Below are positions 23,187-34,928 of a stretch of 64,000 bases of DNA, in pieces. Positions within the stretch are counted from its first letter, which is position 1; every line of letters begins with the position of its first letter. The stretch is from Epiperipatus broadwayi (Eukaryota; Onychophora; Udeonychophora; Euonychophora; Peripatidae). Both the position numbers and the translations under genes were made by a program. The stretch lies in assembly GCA_028023455.1 (NCBI GenBank), contig JAQFVV010000020.1, positions 11,508,385-11,572,384 on the forward strand, in the 5' to 3' direction. A model generated the notes under the pieces. The model had not been told where the DNA came from, made no database searches, and saw nothing but the letters and a program-made list of their open reading frames with translations.

Positions 23187-24117
23187 ACAAAATATGTATT
23201 ATATATATATATTGTGATCTAACAATAACAATAGTATTAGTCAAAATCGCATTAAGCCAAGAGTGGAATATATATAAAATTCATCAATTAATCATCAAAA
23301 AAGACAGACACTTTACTGACCTGATTATTTATTACCTAATAAGTTTAATATCTCTTTTTAATATCAAAATAAATATAACCATAAGCTCAGTTTCCACAAA
23401 GTATGATAATGAAGGTCATATCTACTTTTATAAGCATATTTTGCAAATTTTCCCACTGAATATATGACATTCTTGTGACCTATCCATATTATAATGAGAA
23501 TAGTTAAATGTTCTATTTATCAGTCACTAGTACATGATTATATCTCTAATTGCAAATATTTCTAAATCTGTTGTGATCAAAAAAATTTTGTGATTTACTC
23601 AGTCTGAATTCAAATCCCACACCATAGACATGATAAATGGATGACCATATATATCATGCAGTCTTTTTTAATATACATTATCATTTATTTTTATTACACT
23701 TTGTCATCTTTCAACTAAAAAATTTGAAGCATAGTTAACTCAGTGGCTTATAAATTAAAATCATGTTCTAATATATATTTTCTTCACTTTATAGCTCAGT
23801 AAATAAGGGGAAGAGTAGATTCAAAAGATAGTATTTTCTCAATTGACTGCTTGTTGAGCAGAAAGACACATCAGTTTGATGGATAAATGAAACTTTTAGG
23901 TTTATCTTGTCATTTGGTGATGAAAATGTCACTTGATCTTACTCTGAATGGGTTAATATAATTATAAAAATGGTACATTCAAATCTAAGGATTTAAAAAT
24001 TAATTCCCAATTAAGAAAACTAAAAAAAATAACTTTGATTAATTAATAGAATTGTTATTGCTAGAATCACTTTGGTGCTCAAACATCACATCACACTATA
24101 AAATACTGATATAAACA
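23187..24117. other. AT-rich DNA, no feature
   Basis: No domain or element signature before the PLE. A box B-like TTCAAATCCCAC at 23610-23621 is isolated. Confidence 0.5.
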
Positions 24118-24954
24118 AACAGTAATAACATATCCCCTTCAATTAAATTCACAATAGAATCAGAACAAGAACAAAAATTGGCATTCTTAGATGTTCTTGT
24201 GACAAGACTCCCTCATGGCAAAATCAAAACTACAGTTTACCAAAAATCTACACATACAGGAAAATACCTAGTCTATACATCCAATCACACCAGAAACACA
24301 AAACATGGAGTTATACTAACACTGTGGAACAGAGTAAAAGAAGTTTGCTCAGAAACCGGCCATTTGGAAAAAGAAAAGATCTATATAGAACAAACTCTTA
24401 TGAAAAATGGTTATCCATCAGCTGTTATTAAGAAAATGTTAAACAGACAACAAAAAGAACCATCTAGAGAAAAGATTATTATTGGTACTGTAGTGTACCC
24501 ATACATTCCAAAAATAGCAGACAAATTAAGGAAAATCTGCAATCAATACAACATCAGAACAGCTTTCCAGAACCATACCACATTATGAGGAATTCTAACA
24601 TCTATCAAACCTAAACTTGAAATGCTGAAAAAAAACTGCATCTATGAAATACTATGTAAATGTGAAAGAACATATACTGGTGAGACCAGCCATTCCATTG
24701 AAAAGTGCTTGCAAGAACATAAACTGATGATTAGAAGAGAGAAAACAGATCTAAGGTAGCAGACCATGTATGTACCAATGAACATATGTTTGATTGGGAA
24801 AATATAAAAATATTGGATAGAGAAGAAAAGGTACAAAGAAGAAAATTTAAAGAAGCTGCTCACATGACAATGGCAAAAAATCTCATAAGCCAACCTAGTG
24901 TAGTTATACATAATGTATGGAAACCATTAATCAGCTATGCTCTTAGGAAAAAAT
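24118..24954 (+). pseudogene. Penelope-like element (PLE): RT C-terminus and GIY-YIG nuclease, broken
   Basis: The open frame from about 24136 to 24588 contains SIKFTIESEQEQKLAFLDVL and then VTRLPHGKIKTTVYQKSTHT, the PLE RT block usually seen as FTxExExxxxLPFLDVLVxR followed by VYRKPTHT. It continues with TLWNRVKEVC and YPYIPKIADKLRKI, the PLE linker. A stop at 24586-24588 interrupts it. Downstream in the same frame, KNCIYEILCKCERTYTGET matches the GIY-YIG nuclease core (tyrosines and the Cys pair). There is another stop near 24757, and a frameshift continues to VADHVCTNEHMFDWENIKIL and the final stop near 24955. The N-terminal RT motifs are absent. It is a 5'-truncated dead copy. Confidence 0.9.
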
Positions 24955-25011
24955 AAACAAATCAGAAGGAACCTCATAGATAAGTATATGAAATTTCTAC
25001 TGACTGTTGCT

Positions 25012-25100
25012 TTTGGCAGAATGGCTCAATTGATTACAGCATTACTTTAAAATTTAATAATCAATCAAAAATCTAAGGACCCAGGTTCGAATCCCATGCT
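25012..25100 (+). repeat. tRNA-like segment downstream of the PLE
   Basis: AGAATGGCTCAATTG resembles box A and CAGGTTCGAATCCC is a strong box B. The spacing is too long for a tRNA without an insertion, so it is more likely SINE-derived or part of the PLE untranslated region. Confidence 0.45.
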
Positions 25101-25129
25101 AGTACTGTCACTGGTCAGGCCAGCAATAT

Positions 25130-25170
25130 CTGAAGAAAAGAGGAGAACAATACTTTTCGAAATGTTGTGC
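25130..25170 (+). ncRNA. Degenerate hammerhead-like remnant, PLE 3' region
   Basis: CTGAAGA (position 7 may vary), AAAG with CTTT around a 12-base loop, TC, GAAA, then ATGTTGTGCAT, which can pair AUG/CAU. The order fits a hammerhead, but the stem II end carries two extra bases and no stem I complement is visible. Hammerhead motifs are established in PLEs, so position and form are consistent with a remnant. Confidence 0.4.
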
Positions 25171-25174
25171 ATAT

Positions 25175-25305
25175 ACTAACCTGTTTGCTGTGATATTGCT
25201 AACAGTTAATGTATATATTAACCTGTTTGCTGTGATATTACTAACAGTTGTTGCATTTACTAACCTGTTTGCTGTGATATTATTAACAGTTGAATGTATT
25301 TGGAA
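25175..25305 (+). repeat. 42-bp tandem repeat, three units
   Basis: ACTAACCTGTTTGCTGTGAT recurs at about 25175, 25217 and 25259, each followed by ATT-ntAACAGTT. It lies at the end of the PLE remnant and may be part of its 3' untranslated region. Confidence 0.85.
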
Positions 25306-25922
25306 TATTTAAATAAAATTAAATTGTTCTAAAGAAATTCAGCACACATATTAGATGATGGAAATAGTCCAATATAAAAATACAAACAGTAATAATACAT
25401 TCTTTTAAAAACTTTACACAATGCAAAACAATATTTTATTGTTCCACATTTCCAAAAATGATTGACAGTTTTGATTGTCCAATAATCTTCTTTAGATCTG
25501 TAACAAACACAATATATATATAAAAGTAACCTTTCATAATCAGTTGAACTAAATTTTTATATATATTGGAAACTACAAAAAATTAAATGAATTCAATTTA
25601 AATCTAAATTTTTTATACTACATATTTACAGCTCATTTCAATTGTTTTAAAAAATTAATATTATTATTTCTAAAAAAAAAAAGTACAATTCATTTTTGAA
25701 AATAATAATAATGTTTTATTTACATGTGATTTACATTTTAGTTTTTAGTAATTTTCTTTTTCTTGTCATTTTTCATTAACATTATTAATTATAATTTCCC
25801 TTTTAAATATTTGGAGCATTGACTTATTACTTGATTACAAGTATCTTAAGATGAGGTAATATTATTAGGAGTTATTAAATTTGATTTCTATTTGATCACA
25901 TATATTTACAAAGCTGTGGTCC
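25306..25922. other. AT-rich DNA, no feature
   Basis: Nothing recognisable. Confidence 0.5.
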
Positions 25923-26480
25923 ATCATATTTGAATACAAGTATAATTTATATACTTGGACTTTAGATATAATATAGGGGATTTGAACACAGTCTTTCAAG
26001 CTCCCTATATAACATCAAAAGTTCAAGTATATAAATTATTCTTGTATTTAAATATTACAGATTCAGCCTGTATCCTGCCCATTTCTCTTCTGTGTATTTA
26101 GATGGACAAGGTCCTATACATGAGGAATCAGAGTGACTTAAAGTCATTGGACATGACAATAATATTGGGATACAAGGGAGTTGGGTCTTCCATCATCAGA
26201 TTTTCAATGGTATGGATGGCTGAAGAGTTGGAGGGTGAAGTAGATTGAAGCTTATCCATTAAAGTTGGACATTTGCTATCTTAATATAAACTAAGCACTG
26301 ATTATATATATATGTTTGGGAGGTGATGATCTGAACCAACTGATGAGTGCTGAATCAGTATGAGATATGTATACTAGAGATCATTTATTTTTTCACATGT
26401 GTGTGGTCATGTATTGATTGTATGAGAAAGAATGGATAACCAAAGGGAGTTTGAAAATCTACGTTCACATCTATATTAAA
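25923..26480 (+). mobile_element. Family A2 element with 5' palindromic module
   Basis: It begins with an inverted repeat module (TTGAATACAAGTATAATTTA at 25929 against TAAATTATTCTTGTATTTAAA near 26032) that encloses an inverted copy of the family A end (GGATTTGAACACAGTC). The A body then follows (TCATCAGATTTTCAATG, GAAGAGTTGGAGGGTG, hammerhead region, end motif). The same composite order is found, inverted, at 42815-43378. No target-site duplication was identified for this copy. Confidence 0.7.
26335..26378 (+). ncRNA. Hammerhead ribozyme remnant, family A2
   Basis: ACCAA, intact CTGATGA, GTGCT-loop-AGTAT, GAGA in place of GAAA, TATGTATA, CTAG. The first box and stem II are recognisable; the second core box and stem I are damaged. 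Confidence 0.65.
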
Positions 26481-27037
26481 ACTATGATCAGTAATATTAG
26501 CAAAATTGTTAGATACTGTTACATACTATACACAAATATCAAGTAACAAGTTGGCTGCAAAATTTTTATTCAATTAACAGACGCAATTTTTTCAGCATTT
26601 TAGAATTTACCAAGTATCCTGTAGCTGTTTAGTCTGCTACTCTAACTACTATGGTGAACCACGCAAGGCAAACATAATTATTTTGTGACAGTTAATAAAA
26701 AAATAATTAAATAGTTTATTGTTCAGGAGTTTATAAGAACTTTGAATATTGGAAGTAATGTACTAACTGATCTTGAACTCTAGAATCTGCTCTCTACTGC
26801 TGCACTAAACCATATGAAAATGATGAATCTTCTTTAATATAAATATTTTAGAAATATGATATTAGATAGTGTGAATGATTGAAGGTAACTTGAAAGTCTG
26901 GGTTCAAATCATCTTTAATTATATTTATTCTAAAATATTCTATGAACTAGTAATTAAAGAAAATATAGAATAATAAAAATGCTTGAAAATTGAATTTAAA
27001 TATCTGCAATAAATAATAAATAAAAATAAAGTTAGTC
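26481..27037. other. AT-rich DNA with an eroded family A end
   Basis: 26862-26922 (ATAGTGTGAATGATTGAAGG, GAAAGTCTGGGTTCAAATC) resembles the last 60 bases of family A. Otherwise nothing is seen. Confidence 0.5.
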
Positions 27038-27131
27038 AAACGTGGTGGTCGAGTGGTCAGCACAGCTGTCTTACAAGCAGTTATCCCGGGTTCGCTTCCC
27101 AGCCGATGCTTTGACACATGAAAAAAAAAAG
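27038..27131 (+). repeat. tRNA-like SINE, copy 2
   Basis: GTGGTGGTCGAGTGGTCAGC (box A-like), CTTACAAGCAG (anticodon arm-like), GGGTTCGCTTCCC (box B-like), CAGCCGATGC, TTGACAC, and an A tail of about ten. The acceptor ends do not pair well, arguing against a functional tRNA gene. Confidence 0.8.
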
Positions 27132-29494
27132 TTTGAGTATGCTTGCATAATAAAGGTTTTGATATACTTTAGAAGACAGTAACGTGTCAATTTGAGGATA
27201 AATATACGATAGTAAACTATATTTATTAAATGTGCATAAGGGTGGACATGGTAGCATTGAAGTTGTTGTTATTAACTTCGTATAATAAGTGATATGGTAA
27301 AACATTGATATGTATGAGCATATAGGAAAAATTAATCATTTACATAAAAGTATATCAAATGTTTTACTAGACGTTTTGAATTATTTGGAAAAGTTTGAGA
27401 ATTTTAATTAAACTATCCTCAGCAAATAAGCTGATTTGGAAGGTGATTGAACTATTGTAAAGCAATAACAATTAAACTATATATTTATTATAATATAAAG
27501 AAAAAAAGTCGCATTGAATTTAGGTGGAGAGCAACCAGTGATTCAAAGGTAAAAAATGCAACTGAAAGCCATAAGCAATATTTTTAATTGTGTAAGTTTA
27601 GAAAAAAGTTAAGTTTCTTTATTCAGCTAAAAAAATAAAAAAAATAATTTAATTTCTACGACAAAAAATAATGATTTAAATTTAATTTTTAAATGTAATT
27701 TAAAATTATAAAAAATTAACAATGTGGAATTGATTTAAAAAAATTTCAATAAATATTGTTAACATCAAAATGCCAAAACTCATTAGTAATTTTATTTTCT
27801 GCATTAATGTTCTGTAAGAGCCCTGTATAGTATTTTTACTTATTGTCGGCTTAATAGGTAAATTTGTTTTATTCACTTTTTTAAAAAAATACTTATTTAA
27901 TATTTATGAAAAGAAAGAAATGTTTTAAATTATAAAAAAAAAATGTCACTGTTCCCGTTACCTATGATAATTTCACCAATATTACGTTTTTCCTACATGA
28001 TGGTATTTTTTACTTCAATTTCTAAAAAAAAATTGAATTATAGCTTAAACAATTAATATAAAAGCATTTTTGTGATCTTAAATTAAGTACTGAACTAATA
28101 TCTGCAGTAGACAAATATCTTTAGCATGTATTTCCAATCCAGTAAATATCCCAGTTAAGTTTAGAATTATTGCATGTAGCAAAAATGTTTTTCCCATTTC
28201 AAATTACTTTCATTGTCTATATCTTACAAATTAAGAATTGGCAACAGCATATACATGTCAAATGTGTTTCATCTTTATATTTATTTCAGAACACATATCT
28301 ATAGTTGATATTTCTGAGTGCATAACAAGAGGCTAATCATATATATATTGCAGTTGTCACATTTTCTTTTGTGTTCAATTTTATTAATTAAATAAGTCAT
28401 TAGTCAAAGATGGACCAAAAAACAAAACATGTTATCATCTGATAAATAAATCAACATACTTTTAAAAAATCAAGTAGAATTGATTTTAATTTCGTTTTAA
28501 TTTCGGTAGTACAAAGATTATAGATAAATAAAAATATAAAAATGTCAGTTAGTTGCAATTGAATCAGATGAAGAAGTTTAGTCGCTAGTCATTACTGAAG
28601 TTAGCTTTCAAAGAGAGAGAGAAACTGGTATATAGCATCAACTATATAATTCCCTCAAAGAACTAGTAGAAGCCACTGCAAAAAAAATAAAGAAGCTAGC
28701 ATTAAGTTTACCGATGAAACAAAGCTAAGCCAGCATTAAAAAATATGTTCTTCAGTTTCTAGCTTTGGAAATTTATTCCCCATATATATTATAATGTGAA
28801 CGGATCTTAGTTGTGTTGTTGTCTATAATCTGTAAATATAATTACTGTGAAGTACTGAATGTAGAATCAAAAATGTCTTCAGCTTGCCTACCATCAGTAC
28901 TGCAAGATAAAATCTGTCCCTAAATTGATAGTCCATCTGCCAATGAAAGAAATGTAGAAAAACTGAAATCCAGCAAAAGTATTATTACTATAAAAGTGAT
29001 GTCATCAATAAAGCTAAATCAATAAAGAGTAAAAATAAATACTGCTACTAAAGCACAGTTATGGAAAAAAAAACACGCTGAAGAAAATATGACATCACAA
29101 AGAAGATTATTTTGAAGTAAAAATACTAAAAATAGTACCAAAAGTTTGATGCAAACAGTAAATTATTTGTACGAACTTAATTTAAATTTGTATTTTAAGA
29201 ACATCAATAATTATTAGAAACTAATGTATTTCAATATTCAAAAGAATTGACTTTGTAAACTCTTTATCATTAATTTTTTTTTTTTTTTGAAATTTTATCT
29301 TTTCATTTTCATATATATTTTAATTATTTATATAATAAGCCACACAAATTTTTATTTTAAAAAGACATCACATAAACTGTTTGTATATAATTAACAAATG
29401 ATTTGTGCAATACTTGTATATTTCTTTAACAACTTAAGGAAAGGGAATAAATAAAGTTGTAAACTGATAAATAAATAAATATATATATATATAT
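27132..29494. other. AT-rich DNA, no gene seen
   Basis: Long AT-rich stretch with TA microsatellite at 29479-29497. No protein or element signature is present. Confidence 0.55.
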
Positions 29495-29506
29495 ATAATT
29501 ATTATA

Positions 29507-29830
29507 CCTTTAAAGTATCACATGATCATTATATAAGTTATTGAGCTTAGATTGAAAATATGTGTGTGTTTTTAATTTTATTCTCATAGTTTTGTAGTTA
29601 TGTAGAAATAAAAGGTGGTTGCTGGAGGGTTGCATTAGATCCTAAGATCTAGATGCAGTGCATTTAGATACAAGGCTCTTCACTGATGAAGGCCACAAGC
29701 CAGAAACTAGTTTGGGGATATTGGATGAGTAGGCACTAGATAGGGATTTTATGCACAAGCTTTCTGGCATCCATTGATTACTCTGTCTTCCTTTGAGTGG
29801 CACTACTGTATGGATAGAGTTTTGCCTATT
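29507..29830 (+). mobile_element. Family B element, 12-bp target-site duplication
   Basis: The plus-oriented unit shows TCACATGATCA, TTATTGAGCTTAGATTGAAA, GGTGGTTGCTGGAGGGTTGC, the hammerhead core and the terminal TGGATAGAGTTTTGCC. ATAATTATTATA is found at 29495-29506 and 29831-29842. This copy is a single arm rather than an inverted dimer, so the family exists in monomer and foldback forms. Confidence 0.8.
29678..29717 (+). ncRNA. Hammerhead-like motif, family B, intact core boxes
   Basis: CTTCA, CTGATGA, AGGC-CACAA-GCCA, GAAA, the palindrome ACTAGT, T, TGGGG. Both core boxes are perfect, stem II has three G-C pairs, and stem I pairs with two G-U. The base pair closing stem II next to the core would be A-A instead of the usual G-C, which leaves activity uncertain. 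Confidence 0.65.
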
Positions 29831-29842
29831 ATAATTATTATA

Positions 29843-32800
29843 AAAGGTTGATTATTTATTTGTAGATATTCCATTACATAAAACTGATTTATATATTTAT
29901 AAATATGAATAATATATAAGGATAATGAGATAGAAATGGAACATGATTTGTATAATTCATTTTTTTTTTGTCATTTTCCTAATTTGTTATTTCATTAAAG
30001 CATTATTTTAAAATTCATGAGTACTAGTTATATCTATTTTTCATCTATAATACTTATATATATATGATTGTGGCTCATCTATTATATAGAAAAAAAATCA
30101 AAGTGCTTTCAAACTGCAAACCACAAATAATTTAGTAAATTAAAACATATATTTAAGAAATAATATGGATAAGCAAATCAGTTCTTTAAACCTGCAGATG
30201 ATGCTAAACAATATAAACACATTCTTTTTTTCAAAACAAATAAAGCAGATCTCTGCTAGTTAATATTATTTTTTATAGTCAGTATCAAGTAAAAATTATA
30301 ATTGCTAAAAAATAAATAAATCATTTTATCAGCATTATTTCATTGAAAACATATGTTGAGTAATCAAATTATGTAAATTAATGATGATGATGGGTGGTTT
30401 CAGCAATGATTCAGTTTGTGACTAATATTGTGTTTTATTACACTTAAACTGGAAGATATCAGCATATCTTACCATCATGTTTAATTTGGTATATAATGGC
30501 ATACTAACATATTAAAGAGTTCTACCTCTGCCATATGAATAGCTTCATTATGTCCATCTCACGCTGTATCTATATCCATGTGCTATTCATAATATTTTTG
30601 ATTTGTTCTGTACGTCATTCTATGACATGAAAATTAGCCAATCTTCTGACAACTGCTTTTGGACTTTAATCATCCTTATCAAATGCCTTTGAATGGACCA
30701 ACAATCTCTCCAGAATAACAACATTCTTATTTAAAGTCATTAATATATCATTAATATGATCTATTTCATATTACAATTTGAATTTGTTGTGTTGATGACT
30801 TTGTCTGTCCCTCCCTTTAAAGATACTTGATAAGAATGATTTAAGTTTGGAATATATACGATGTTAGAGGTAGGTTGATTTTTGCATCATGTAGCAATGC
30901 ATAGAATAAGGTAGAAAAAATTCTGTTGTAGTTAACATTTTCAGTCTTGTTTCCAGGCATGAAGTGGTAGTAGTATTACCTTTAATTTATTATATTTTAG
31001 GGAATAGGTGTTTCATGGTTTTTTTAGTACCTGTACACACAAGAATAGTACATAGTTAGACATAAAAAAATGATAAAATTGAAGCAGTTATACTCTAGAA
31101 AGTTTAATTATTGTTGATTTTCCATATCAACAATAAAAAATAATCGAATGGTTTATTACTCACAAATTTATAAAACATTTAAACACTGCAAGTGAAATAT
31201 TTGGGCCACAATCCATGAACTTTAACCTCCAGAGTCTGATTTCACACTTCACCAAATCATTCAATTCAATTTTATAATAAAAAATTAAGATTCTATAAAA
31301 TTATTATATTTGCAATATATATCTTGCATGCATTGTAAAATGCAGTCTCAGGATATGCACTTTTTAATATGCATTAAATTCAAATCATGAAAAATATATT
31401 ACAGTGGTAATTGCAAGGGTCAAAGGCACATCACTTAATGAGATTTATCTTGCATGAAAACTTTAGATTAAAATATTACAGAAAAGTCCTGACCAAATAA
31501 ACATTAAATGTTTTTTTTTTCAGACTAAAAGCAAGTTTAAGATATTTTATAAATGACTGACTGATAGCTAACCAAGTTATCTATCTCATATTGGGTCAGT
31601 AAATGAATAAGTATTAGCTATAGATGAATTATCAGATTATTTTGGGTTAGGGATAATGAGAAATTAATCATTAAAACAGTTGTATTATAATGATGTTTTT
31701 TATTATCAGTGGAAAGGTATCTTAATGCTAAGTGACCAGATTCCATAGCATACCTTAAGCATTAAATAGTAAATCAGAACACTGTACGCATGACTTAATC
31801 TTTAAATATTAATGTGACACAGAATCCATGGTTTATTTACGTCTTTAAATATTTTAATGATACTGATCCTAGACTCTACATAACCATTTAACATTATTCA
31901 TGATATTAAGTCTATGGCTTATCTTAATCTTTATATATTATTAAGATCACATAGACCAGGCCTTACTTTAATCTTCAAATATTACTAAAAATATTAAACT
32001 TATCATTATTTTAAACTTTAAATGTTATTAAGGATCAGAGCCCATATTATATCTTAACCTTTAAATGTTACTCTTTTGTAGTAGCCATGATACTTATTTA
32101 ATGAATTCTGGCTACACATTTAATTCTTTTTTCTGACTTAATAAGTTAATATTTATATAAATAAATAGATTTAATAAATGATGACAAAAGCCACATTTTT
32201 ACCAATAATTTATATTTAGATTAATATTTTTTTAAAAAAGAAATGACCCTTATTTAAATATGCCAAAACCACCCTTTCTTTTATTGCCCGGCTCCGCTCA
32301 CTTGGAGTTATTTTTTCATCATTAAATCGAAAATATTCTCGATGGATTTACGTTTCAAAAATAGATACTTAGCAGTAGGTTTTTTTTAAAAAATTAATAT
32401 ATTTTTTCAACATCATAGAATGATTCCTACATATTTCCTATAAGATATAACACCTCATTAGACATACGGCCAGTTTAGGAAAGATTATAACGATTAAATA
32501 GTTTTTTTTTGCAAAAATATTTTGTCCCTGTTCTATATGATTTTGAAGAGCCTCTTGATACAATGGATGTTTTCGCATTCTTTTATTTAAATATACTATT
32601 AATAGTGTTTTTGAAAGTTAAAATATTTTTTTTATTAAACTTTAATTTTAATAAAGACTTACAGCTTTTGCTAATTGAATTATGAGTTTATATAAAACAG
32701 TCATATTTACACAAATACAGTTAAATAAAATTTTAAAAATTATTTAAAAGTCTAATTAAATTTAAAATCAAGATGAATATATTTAATTTGGAAAAAAATC

Positions 32801-32974
32801 CCAAATATTACATTGCTATTAAAAAAATTCTGTATCAGCAATTTTCATATCTGTAGTTTCAATTACCTTTTAAAAATATGAAATAAAAAAAAATTAGAAT
32901 TTAATAAAAAATAAATTTTAATTTTATACATTTTAATTTATTAAGTCACAGTGGGTTTTCTACTCATTATATAC
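29843..32974. other. AT-rich DNA with one degenerate minisatellite
   Basis: Apart from the array at 31710-32085 I see no element, RNA gene or coding signature. Confidence 0.5.
31710..32085 (+). repeat. Degenerate tandem repeat, unit about 45 bp
   Basis: Blocks close to CTTAATCTTTAAATATTAAT followed by GATC/CACAGA and CATGGCTTA recur about eight times (31750, 31796, 31840, 31920, 31965, 32010, 32050 approximately). Units have drifted strongly in sequence and length. Confidence 0.6.
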
Positions 32975-33141
32975 TTATCTAGTTCTAATATTAGTAAAAA
33001 TGTCACATGACCTATATAGCTTGCATTACCAGTATGTAATATATAAAGAGCTTGCTAATAACTCTAAACAAGCTTATTTATTTTATTTTCTTATGATAAA
33101 TGCTACATAAGAAAGTACCTGAAGCCTTTATCTATAATTGT

Positions 33142-33181
33142 CCCCATCACCAGTTTCAAGCTATGGCTCTCTTCAGTGAGG
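33142..33181 (-). ncRNA. Hammerhead-like motif, family D left arm
   Basis: Minus strand: CCTCA, CTGAAGA (only the variable position 7 differs), GAGC-CATA-GCTT stem II with regular closure (G-U), GAAA, ACTGGT, G, ATGGGG. Core boxes and stem II are good. The cleavage base reads G, which should prevent cleavage, and a few bases after it are missing compared with the other arm. Confidence 0.65.
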
Positions 33182-33339
33182 AGCTAGGTCATTATGGGAT
33201 TACTAAATTTACTTCAGGCCCATATAGTTTCTTTGGTTAAAGAGCTGAATTTGAACACATGTAGGTCTCTGAAGATTTAGATCTTTAAGAATTAGATAAA
33301 TGCTTGGCTTGAGTTATTATTTTGAATCTAATGTTCTAG

Positions 33340-33387
33340 CTCCTTAGTGAAGAGAGCTATAGCTCAAAACTGGTCTGAGAATGAGGA
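33340..33387 (+). ncRNA. Hammerhead-like motif, family D right arm
   Basis: CTCCTTA, GTGAAGA, GAGC-TATA-GCTC perfect stem II, AAAA in place of GAAA, ACTGGTC with a proper GTC triplet, TGAGAATGAGG. It is complementary in damage to the left arm: each arm keeps what the other has lost. Confidence 0.65.
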
Positions 33388-33501
33388 CAATCATAGATAA
33401 AGGCCTCAGGTACTTTCTCTTGTAGCTTTTATCATAAAACATAAAATAAATAAGCTAGTTTAGAGTTATTAGTAGGCTCTTTATATATTATCTAGTTCTA
33501 A

Positions 33502-34231
33502 ATATACGTGTGTGTTCCACATGCTTTCAACATGTGTATATAATATATGTATACCTGATTACTATTCACAAACCTGGGATCTCAATACTACAGATTTGGG
33601 AAATATTGTAATTACAAAAAAAAAACAAAAAACAAAAGATACAGTGATTTACATATTTATATACAATAGTTTTAATAGATGGCTTCATGAATTCATGCAA
33701 CAAAATGGAAATAAATATTGTGGTGAAGTTTTAATTTCCATTGGATTGAATATGAAAAATAGAACACTGAATTCCTAAAGAAATGTTTTATGATGAACTT
33801 GAGTATGATTTTTATGGCAAAGGTAGATCCTTATTTATACTATAAAAATATGCAAATTAGATGCCATAACAATTGTTTTCATTAGGTGGATATGGATAAG
33901 ATTGATTAAAATAAGCAAAATGTTGCTGAAGAAGAAAAAGTTTGCATTAGATAGTAAAGATAGGCAAAATATCAAATAAACAGATTAAAGGACAAATATG
34001 TGATATATATGAATTTGCGATTTGTAGATTAGTGTTTTAGTTTGTATAATCATTGCAAAACTCACAATGAAATCTTTATTGTTCTTTATTTCATTTTAGG
34101 AGTTAGATAGTTTCTGAATGGCTGCTAAAGATGATAATAGAATTATTATTTATAATTTTTAATTTTTTTAAATATATATCGCGTGTTATGGGTTAATAAC
34201 AGCATATATACATATAAAATAAGGTCACTTA
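33502..34231. other. AT-rich DNA, no feature
   Basis: A frame at 33512-33778 has no recognisable domain and contains a poly-Lys/Gln run caused by A-rich DNA. Confidence 0.5.
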
Positions 34232-34397
34232 AATAACATAATAAATACCAAATTTTTTTTTTAGAGTACATGCTTTTTTTCCATACCTGCACTTATTATG
34301 TAATATATAAAGGGTTTGAACTCAGACTTTCACATGATCTCATGCTATTTCATATCACTGATACACCTGATCACACATGTCAAAAAGATAAATAATC

Positions 34398-34438
34398 ACC
34401 AATATTTGTATTTGATGCCAAACCAGCTCTCGTCAGTT
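34398..34438 (-). ncRNA. Hammerhead ribozyme remnant, family A
   Basis: Minus strand: stem I cut short, CTGACGA, GAGCT-GGTTT-GGCAT, CAAA in place of GAAA, TACAAATA, TTGGT. Likely inactive. Confidence 0.6.
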
Positions 34439-34895
34439 ATCTTAATATAAACTGAGCTTTGAATGTATATATGTGTGGAGATGATAATTTGGACCATAAG
34501 ATAGCATGGATGGTTGAGGGTCATGTGAAAGTCTGAGTTCAAACCTCCTATATATCACATATATAAGTGCAGATATGAAAAAAAAGCCTGTACTGAAGAA
34601 AAAAATTCATATTTGAAAATCAAGTGCTTTAAGGTCTTCCCATCCCTCGTATATGTATGTAAATGAATTATGTCCTGTACATGAGGGGTCAGAGTGACTA
34701 GTGGTCAACATGGTTAGGAATAGAAAGTTGGCACTAAGGTGGTCTTTGAGCATTCCATCACGTTTTCAATGAAATGGATGGCTGAAGAGGTGAGGGGTAA
34801 AGTGGTTTGAAACCAGTCCATTAAAGTATGAAGATTAGCTATCTTAATATAAGCTGAGTTTTGATTGTGTATATGTATGGAGATAATAATCTGGA

Positions 34896-34928
34896 CTAAC
34901 TGGTTTAGCACAAAATATGTATATTGGT
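34896..34928 (+). ncRNA. Hammerhead ribozyme remnant, family A, deleted
   Basis: ACTAA, CTG, then a deletion of about ten bases that removes the rest of the first box and half of stem II, GGTTTAGCAC, AAAATATGTATA, TTGGT. Inactive. Confidence 0.65.

Larger units (their letters stand above)
32989..33487. mobile_element. Family D foldback element with 14-bp target-site duplication
   Basis: Arms of about 145 bp (33044-33190 and 33340-33487) are inverted copies sharing TTATTTTATTTTC, GATAAATGC/AGCTTTTATC, AAGTACCTGAAGCCTTTATC and a hammerhead-like core. TTATCTAGTTCTAA flanks the element at 32975-32988 and 33488-33501. The left end has an extra segment containing TGTCACATGACC, reminiscent of the CATCACATGATCA terminus of family B. 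Confidence 0.85.

Noticed and set aside
25012-25100. tRNA gene with a strong box B
   Set aside because: Distance between box A-like and box B is too long for a standard tRNA, and no cloverleaf could be drawn.
27038-27131. Possible functional tRNA gene
   Set aside because: Acceptor ends do not pair well, and the flanking ATGACAC-like end and A tail are shared with two other copies, so it is a SINE.
28560-28640. Possible hammerhead-like string (ACTGAAGTTAGC ... GAGAAACTGGT)
   Set aside because: No stem II pairing and no stem I complement; regarded as chance.
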